Source of the DNA: Hyparrhenia diplandra
Taxonomy: Eukaryota > Streptophyta > Magnoliopsida > Poales > Poaceae
Assembly (NCBI GenBank): GCA_015847255.1
Contig: JADLZK010000426.1
Location: forward strand, 110,553-174,552
Length of the DNA stretch: 64,000 nucleotides
Direction of reading: 5' to 3'
Shown here: one piece after another, positions 58,001-64,000 of the stretch
Layout: each line of letters starts with the position of its first letter
How positions within the stretch are numbered: the first letter of the stretch is position 1
Translations under genes and position numbers: made by a program
The notes under the pieces: generated by a model
The model's database searches: none
What the model saw: only the letters and a program-made list of their open reading frames with translations
What the model was told of the DNA's origin: nothing

Positions 58001-60574
58001 CACACCTATCGTTGATGCTTGCAGAGAGTCCAATCACCTAGAATAACAACGTAGTAAGTCTCATATTTTTGAATAAGACCAACCACCCCCACTGAAATTC
58101 TATCCCACCAGTCATCGAAACAAACATCTTCCATTTGAGACAGAGATAACCAACCCTTTTGCAGGGGAGAAACCAAAATTTCTAAACAAAAGCGCATGAG
58201 CACACAGTGGTTGGATGTTTTCCTCGTCCTGATCACGCAGAGGGGGAGCAGTCTGATGCTGAAAGACCGCCTTTGCAAGTCCAACATCTGTTTCTTTGTG
58301 AAACCAACCACATGAAGGGTTACGCCCAGGTGCCAAGATTTCCAAATCCTCTCCAAGGATGGAAGGCAATTGTCCCCCTGAAAAAATGCTTCATAAGCAG
58401 ATTTTGCCAAATAGTCATCACTAGAGAGTTGCCAGATGAAAGAATCTTCGACATCCAGCTGCTAGAGTGCAAGACTACTGTTGAAATGACATCCCAGAAA
58501 TTGATTAATGACTCAACAGTTGGGTGCGGCCCTGCAACTCTGATACCCAAGAATGATTCCTGGGGCCTCAAGAACCATCCTTCTTCTTGATACGTCTTTT
58601 TGGGTACCACCCTCTGACAATGGATCCACCAGAAGAGGGTGCGACCGAGCACCATTTCCAACTTCAGATACTACTGCCCAAATTGAGAAGACAGCCTGAA
58701 CATTTTTATGAATGTGAAGCTGAAACACTCCCCATGGTGACCAGGATCTCTTTTTGCAGCCCAGCCATCTCATATTTAAAATGCCTAACAGAGATTTTGG
58801 ATATTGAAATGCCAAGACCTCAAGCTCTTTATGGAGACAAACTTTGGGCCCAGCCACAAAAAGCAATGGCCACCTTTTACACCCTTTTCTACCTCTGAAC
58901 AAGAAACCTCTTCTGATTTTGTCAATTACTTTAACAGCCCAAGGGGGGTATATAGCCATAGCTGCAATAACTTCACCGAGTAAAAAAACGAAAACAAGGT
59001 ACAAGTGGCATTTTTGTTAGAGAAGCTTCCGAAATTTGGCAGTGACATTACCAAGATGTCCTAAGATGGCTCTTTGCATAGATGTGTAATTTCTACAAAC
59101 TCTTCTTGTTTTGGTCTCTTGCCCAAGCCTTTTCAACAGGATTTTCCATTTTAATATCATGATATTGGTTGATCCTAGGATTTCACTCATGCCCTAGGGC
59201 TGTTATGAGTATGATCTTGACAAGGCATGACTACATCCTCAAGTCATACATTGATCTCACCATGCATATGGTTAATTTGAGTATGATCTTGGCAAAAGCA
59301 TAGCAACATCCTCAAAAACTTCATTTTAATCCGGCAACGTGTTTGTTGACATGCAAATAACATATTTCTTCTTTTTTAGTCAAGACTCAAGAATGATGTC
59401 TGATGGTACCTTTGCTTGCTTTTATGTGTTTATCAGCAAACATGTTTTATTCATTGGTAGAGTGTCAGAATGTTGTTCTCAGTCAAATGATGCAATAATT
59501 ACACATTTGATGCAGTTATGGCGATGGAATCCCCAAGCAGAGGCACTCGCCAGTTAGCAACTGATGATCTAGGAAGGAAAGGTAAAAATGAACATTTGCA
59601 AAACCAATCATAAATACTTGCCTTGTTCTAATGGCGCATAACTATCTGTATTTATATTGTTTAACAGTTTGCACTGCTCGAGACTTCATCTGTTGATGAT
59701 GATCTTTTCACAACTGAAAAAGGAATTGTCTGGAAGCTCTTTGGTATGTATTGTTACTGATTCTCAAAATTAGAATTCTAACAATTGAAGCTAAGAGTTA
59801 TCTGCTGTTGATTTAGCCGATGATCTTTCATCTGTTGGTTTGTTTCAGTAGCAATTAACAATGCAATTGAAGCTAATGAGTTATCTGCTTTTCACAAGAT
59901 GGAACGACATGATGTTATTTTTTGGTGCACATTTGCTGGACATATTTTTGTTTCACAAAAAAATGACATTTTCATAAATCTAGAGTATGGATTACAATCC
60001 AGTAGACATGCATCAAATTTTGGTCCATCAAAAATATTTTGCTCTATTCATTCTAATCTCCACTGATTGAGAGTTAGTTTTGGTCAATCCTATGAGGTGG
60101 ACTCAATTTGTTCCTCCTTTGAGTTCTTCGTGACTATACCTGGTCTAAGCTTAAAGTATGCCAATCCCAAGCAGGAGGTCCACTTCACCTTTAGAATTTG
60201 TTTCCTTCTTTTTGAATTCTTCGTACCATACCTGGTCATAACCAAAAATACCAATTTCTGTAAACAAAGTCTATGTGAGCCTGCTGACAATACACCCATT
60301 ATATTTTTATTTCTTTATTAGAGCAAGCCAGTTGAAGAATGATAAAAAGCATATGCACTGCCTTTTGTCTTTTGCTTTCTCGTCCCTCTTTTTTCCTTCT
60401 TACAAATGAATTGATTGACCATTTATTCAATAAAAATGAATATAACTGCATGTCACGTACAGAAAAAGCTTCCTCAGCAGAGCAGCAGTCAGCAACTCAA
60501 GTGCTGGGCGCCCCCCCGACCTAGGGGAGATTGAGAGCTAAACAGGCTGCGGAGGAAGGCCAAAAGAATATTAG
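55017..60574 (+). CDS. VIPP1: VIPP1 / IM30, chloroplast ESCRT-III-like membrane protein
   Basis: Exons: 55017-55122 (transit peptide [22 protein letters not shown]), 55949-56047, 56139-56251, 56546-56610, 56713-56795, 56954-57029, 57157-57228, 57320-57399, 59516-59581, 59668-59743 and 60463-60574. The PspA/IM30 coiled-coil core is clear: [88 protein letters not shown] and [13 protein letters not shown], ending in [10 protein letters not shown] and EY once one extra A is removed. VIPP1 forms rings and filaments on inner-envelope and thylakoid membranes and supports thylakoid biogenesis and repair. Exons 2, 3, 5, 6 and 9-11 need 1-2 base corrections, mostly removal of one base. A link between exons 10 and 11 (the Gly/Pro-rich stretch) was not found. 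An antisense LINE fragment lies in the intron before 59516. Confidence 0.87.
57756..59030 (-). mobile_element. 5'-truncated LINE (L1-type) fragment, antisense in a VIPP1 intron
   Basis: On the minus strand the frames read as the end of a plant L1 ORF2: [21 protein letters not shown], then [24 protein letters not shown] and [10 protein letters not shown], then [18 protein letters not shown] and the zinc-finger-like C-terminus with [10 protein letters not shown] and LGDWTLCKH. The 3' end (TATACGTGTGTCTTGAGAAAAAAA on the minus strand, in parts) reaches an A-run at 57756-57762. The reverse-transcriptase core is absent and several frameshifts are present, so it is dead. It increases the intron to about 2.1 kb. 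Confidence 0.85.
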
Positions 60575-62450
60575 ATTCCATCCTCCTTGTCGATTCCGCA
60601 GGCCTGACGGAATCTCTGTTTCCCTGGAAGATAGTACAGCCGCAGATTTGCCATTGTGCCTTTGAAACACCGGCGCACCTTGACTGTTTGTTAATGAGTA
60701 TGGAATCGGTAATTTCTCGGCACTTCCCTTGCAGTAACATTTGTACAGCTAGCCATAAACTGTTGTAAATCACTACTCGCCCTAGGAGTTTTTTTTTTGC
60801 ATTATATATATGAGTTTTTTTACTATATATATAGTCAAACTTTGAATTTTCATAACATGTGTGTTTGTGACTGACTTGAGTCAAGTCGATGAAATATTCC
60901 TTTTCGTTGCCGTACCTGTCGACGGGTCCAGCCGTCCCAAGTCAGTGCTGACTGGTTCATTGTTTAGTTATTAACCGATGGCTTCATGACATCGCTGATG
61001 ATTCAGGTCTCATGACCTGTAGTTGGTGTTGGTCAGGAACAGGTAGTATGAAGCTTTATGCTATATGTGCGGTCGTTTTTGTCTTGATCAGCGTCTGGAA
61101 ATCGTAAATGCCATCATCGATGGACTTTGAAATTTTGAATGCGGCATCGTATGGACTTTGAACGGCGGCGGCGCATCCGTGGTGCATGTTTTACTCTTGC
61201 GTCCTTGCTCGTACACAAGCTTGCCCTCTGGTTCTAAAAAACTGCTGAAACTCTATCGTCAAACTAAAGGCTTCACACAGCAATAAGTGCTGGCTTCACA
61301 CACGATGCATGTTTCGCTTGCGTAATCTGCTGTTTCGTGCATACCAAGCACTTGTACGCAGTAGACTAAGGATATGTTTATTTCCCTCAATATAGGGACC
61401 TCATCTTGCGGGAATAGAGACTAAATTTTGGCCTCGATTTAATCCCTATAACTTACCAAATATGAGGATTAAAAGCCACTAATTTAGTCGCAATCCCTTT
61501 ATCTTTCAAGAAAGGCTTGGTGGAAGTTTGGGGACTAACTATAGGTGTCAGTCTTTATCCCAAGAATCAAACACCCCCTTAAGTATTTTTTTCTCGATCA
61601 CGTAAAGACTTGTACGTTTCTTTTTTATTAAGAGAAAAGATAGTTTTGCTCCATTACGACAGTAGACTAAGTAGAGGAATCATTAACAAAAAGATGAGCA
61701 GGGTCGGTAAGCTCAACGCTGGCGTGTCAACTCATCCGACGCCGGGCTGCCTGTAATTCAACCGCCTTGACTTTCCAGCGCTGCCCGCCCGTGCTGGCCT
61801 GCCTGCCTCTCTCTCTGCCTTGGACGCGTCGGAAACCTGGCGCCCTGGACGTGCGTGCGTGCGTGCGTGCGTGTTGGACTTTGGGATCCCGAAGCCCTCC
61901 AACTGTTTCCGCTGCGCTGGCTCGGGTTCCCATCAGGCGGCGCGGCGGTGCAACACAACAACAACAACCTGCTGGCCGGCCGGCTACGGCTGGCGTGGCC
62001 TGCCGAGGCCCGGCCCGGCCGGTGCACCCTGAAACCCCATGCTGCCCGTGGAGGATCACCGAAAAATTCGGGCGGCCTTCGTCAATCACCACCGAGCGTG
62101 GCAAATCCTTGACCGTTTCTCCCTGACCGTCAACGCAGCGGGACGGACGTACCTGGACCCAGGGGCGGATGGGGGTAAAACAAAAATCGCGCCCATCGTG
62201 GGTCATGGCGAGTTGAATTCTTGACCCGGTTCTTGATTCCCGGAAGGCAGCAGCAGCAGCAGCAGGATCCCAATTCCCAGCAGTTAAAACGGGTCAGCAT
62301 TCCAGCACGAAATTTTTCAACCTAGTTGGCTGCAAAGCACGCAGGACCTGGCGCGGGAGGGAACGAAAGCACGGCCCTGCCGGCGACCCGGCACATACCA
62401 CGCACGTACCATGCCAGGCTTGCCAGCCAGCCCACACCCAAGTGGCAAGC
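60575..62450. other. 3' flank of VIPP1 and spacer
   Basis: No gene is supported. A possible Tourist-like MITE lies at about 61373-61577 (GGATATGTTTATTTC and GAATCAAACACCCCC as imperfect TIRs, with TAA/TTA next to them). A (GTGC) microsatellite occupies 61851-61872 and a (CAG) run lies near 62250. Overlapping GC-rich frames at 61727-62224 on both strands are low complexity. Confidence 0.4.
61851..61872. repeat. (GTGC)n microsatellite
   Basis: Five to six uninterrupted GTGC units lie in GC-rich DNA. Confidence 0.9.
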
Positions 62451-62457
62451 TCGGCTC

Positions 62458-62464
62458 TATATAA
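62458..62464 (+). promoter_or_regulatory. TATA box of a possible small gene
   Basis: TATATAA in the context GGCTCTATATAAGCGCC is a strong plant TATA match, about 160 bases before the open frame that begins near 62619. A start of transcription near 62490 would be expected. Confidence 0.5.
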
Positions 62465-62618
62465 GCGCCCTGGTGCCTTCCGGTGTGTCAGAGCAGCACT
62501 GCACAGCACACATCGCAACACTTTGTTCGTCGTCAGAGGAGCCTGCTGAGACAAGTGCAGCTTAGCGAGCTGAGGCAGATCGAGCCGGTGGCAGGAAATC
62601 ATCAGTCATCAGCCATAT

Positions 62619-62807
62619 TACCGTGCAGCGCTCGTCGCCGTCGTCCTTCTGGCCGCCGTCGTGGGGAGTCTGGCGGCGCGGTGCCGGACGCCGCGAGGCC
62701 CGTGCCGCCGAGCCCGGCCGCGGGTTCCGGCGTACGAGTCGCTGGTGTCCAGGCTCATGGAGATGCTCCGCGCAGGGGCCCAGCGCGGGGAGGAGACGGG
62801 CCACTGA
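62619..62807 (+). CDS. Possible small secreted peptide, start codon not visible
   Basis: A frame from about 62619 to a TGA at 62805-62807 begins with a hydrophobic stretch (ALVAVVLLAAVVGSLAA) like a signal peptide or membrane anchor, continues with a Pro/Arg-rich part and ends PAYESLVSRLMEMLRAGA and QRGEETGH. No ATG lies directly upstream in frame; a base error in the ATATTACC region or inside the Pro-rich part (where another frame reads VPDAARPVPPSPAAGSG) could explain this. The TATA box and the composition support a short secreted-protein gene, but I do not recognise a family. Confidence 0.35.
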   Translation, partial: YRAALVAVVLLAAVVGSLAARCRTPRGPCRRARPRVPAYESLVSRLMEMLRAGAQRGEETGH

Positions 62808-62851
62808 ACACAACAAGTACGCTGGTGCGGTTTACGCCTGGTTTGGAAAGG

Positions 62852-62913
62852 TAAACCAGCTTGGTTTTTTTTTTTTTTTTTTCACGAACCATCTTGGGTG
62901 CTAAACCAGCTTG
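62852..62913 (-). mobile_element. Minimal poly(A) retroposon stub with 12-bp TSD (antisense)
   Basis: TAAACCAGCTTG occurs at 62852-62863 and 62902-62913. The 38 bases between are G, eighteen T and CACGAACCATCTTGGGTGC, which on the other strand is a short 3' end followed by a poly(A) tail. Confidence 0.75.
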
Positions 62914-64000
62914 TTCTTTTGTTTTTTTTCTCCATACACACACCATTTTTGGCTTCCTTTTGAGATGATTCCTCCTGGTTCTCACCTCTCCAAGAGATAG
63001 AGATCCGTATACCATCCATATATATATACAGGAAAAGTTTCTTTTGTTAGTGATTCAACACTTTTTGTTCAACACCCAAGACTACCTGCTAGGATCTTGT
63101 GTGTATTTTCCTCATTCTTTGTAGTTAGCCTTGCGTCCTCACGCTATGCCAAAAAACGCTATCAGTGATGCGTCTTAACAGCTATTAGTATGTGTTTGCG
63201 TCACCCATAAGGGTATATCACGGTTACCATGCATGCGTGATGGATATCATGGATGAGAATACGAGAGATTGTTTGCGGTAGTACCGTAGTGGTTTAGGTG
63301 GAGTATTATACCTGGACTTTTGCGACGAGTTGCAGGCATGCATGCGTTCGCCTCTTGATGGTGTGTTACTGACCAGACCAACCCGTCACTCTTGAACCCG
63401 TATCCGCATACAGTCCTTTGCGGCAAACAAGATCACGGAAACAAATCTTAACAAGCCATTTCTCATGGACGGAATCAGAGCAGGCAGGGCTCTGTTTCGC
63501 CGAACTTGGCGTCAGGATCTGTAGTGGTAGACGGACGGCAGATGGGTCGCCACTATAGCTAGTCTTTCTTTTGACTTGTGGCCGTGCTATACGTGGCGTC
63601 GCCAACCAAACCATGATGGTTGCCGACGATGAGCAAGAAAAAGCGAAAAGTCCAACGCCATTAAAGTCAAAGGCCACCTGCTGAACAACGTCACTGGCAG
63701 GGGCTGAATTCAGGTGAAGTGAGGTGCCGTCTCGAGCTGGCTGCTGGAGATGATAGTACGTAGCTTTGGTCATTGATTCCAGCTCCAGCTAACGCGAAAT
63801 AGTGGCACCAGTTTTTGAATAAGACGACACGATGCGCATGCTCTGAATTTCTAGGGCACGGAAAGTTCAGGACCACTACGACTCGTAGCTTGGAAACTCG
63901 AGGACGACGACAGCGGCAGACGAAAGGTGAAAGGGAAAACGCTGATATTTGTGAGATCTAATTGCAATGGATAGCAACAATCGAAATTTCAATTGCAATT
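62914..64000. other. No gene seen
   Basis: Mixed-composition DNA with short frames only (for example a minus-strand frame at 63366-63773). No domain, element or RNA gene is recognised. Confidence 0.35.

Overview
This is nuclear DNA of a flowering plant, most likely a grass (Poaceae). Genes have many introns with GT/AG borders, first exons are very GC-rich, and the space between genes holds Stowaway- and Tourist-like MITEs, solo LTRs, Copia-like and LINE debris. The conserved proteins are plant nuclear genes, several with predicted chloroplast or secretory leaders. Nothing suggests bacterial or organellar DNA.

Layout. 1-4259: internal region and 3' LTR of a badly decayed Ty1/Copia-like element. 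4694-8995 (+): an unrecognised gene encoding two related helical units followed by hydrophobic segments. 8640-13995 (copy A) and 19930-24495 (copy B): a dispersed segmental duplication. Copy B keeps a complete RING-variant (RINGv) E3 ligase gene (22082-24993, -). Copy A keeps only two of its exons and is filled with MITEs. Between the copies, a TIR transposon (15420-18484, 8-bp TSD) carries a 2.2-kb solo LTR inside its left TIR. 27591-29301 (-): chloroplast trigger-factor-like gene. 29.6-35.9 kb: repeats and a Tourist MITE. 35939-39574 (+): calreticulin (CRT3 type), with a TGACGTGG unfolded-protein-response motif upstream. 40618-41439 (-): rhomboid-like protein. 43560-44890 and 52585-54106 (both -): two paralogous DOMON/cytochrome b561 genes, separated by a SIRE-like LTR and degenerate sequence. 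55017-60574 (+): VIPP1/IM30, with an antisense LINE fragment in one intron. About 62.6 kb: a possible small secreted-peptide gene.

The genes do not form one pathway. Two serve the thylakoid or chloroplast (VIPP1, trigger factor), one is an ER-lumen chaperone (calreticulin), and the others are membrane proteins (RINGv ligase, rhomboid, two CYBDOMs).

The main caution is that calreticulin, VIPP1, both CYBDOM genes and the rhomboid gene all carry many 1-2 base indels, mostly an extra copy of a neighbouring base, while residues and splice sites stay conserved. This looks more like uncorrected long-read assembly error than five independent pseudogenes, so reading frames are described across these breaks. 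The most unusual sequence-level signals are a series of short perfect palindromes centred on CTTGAAG in the first 4 kb, four tiny poly(A) retroposon stubs with clear target-site duplications, and the A/B duplication.
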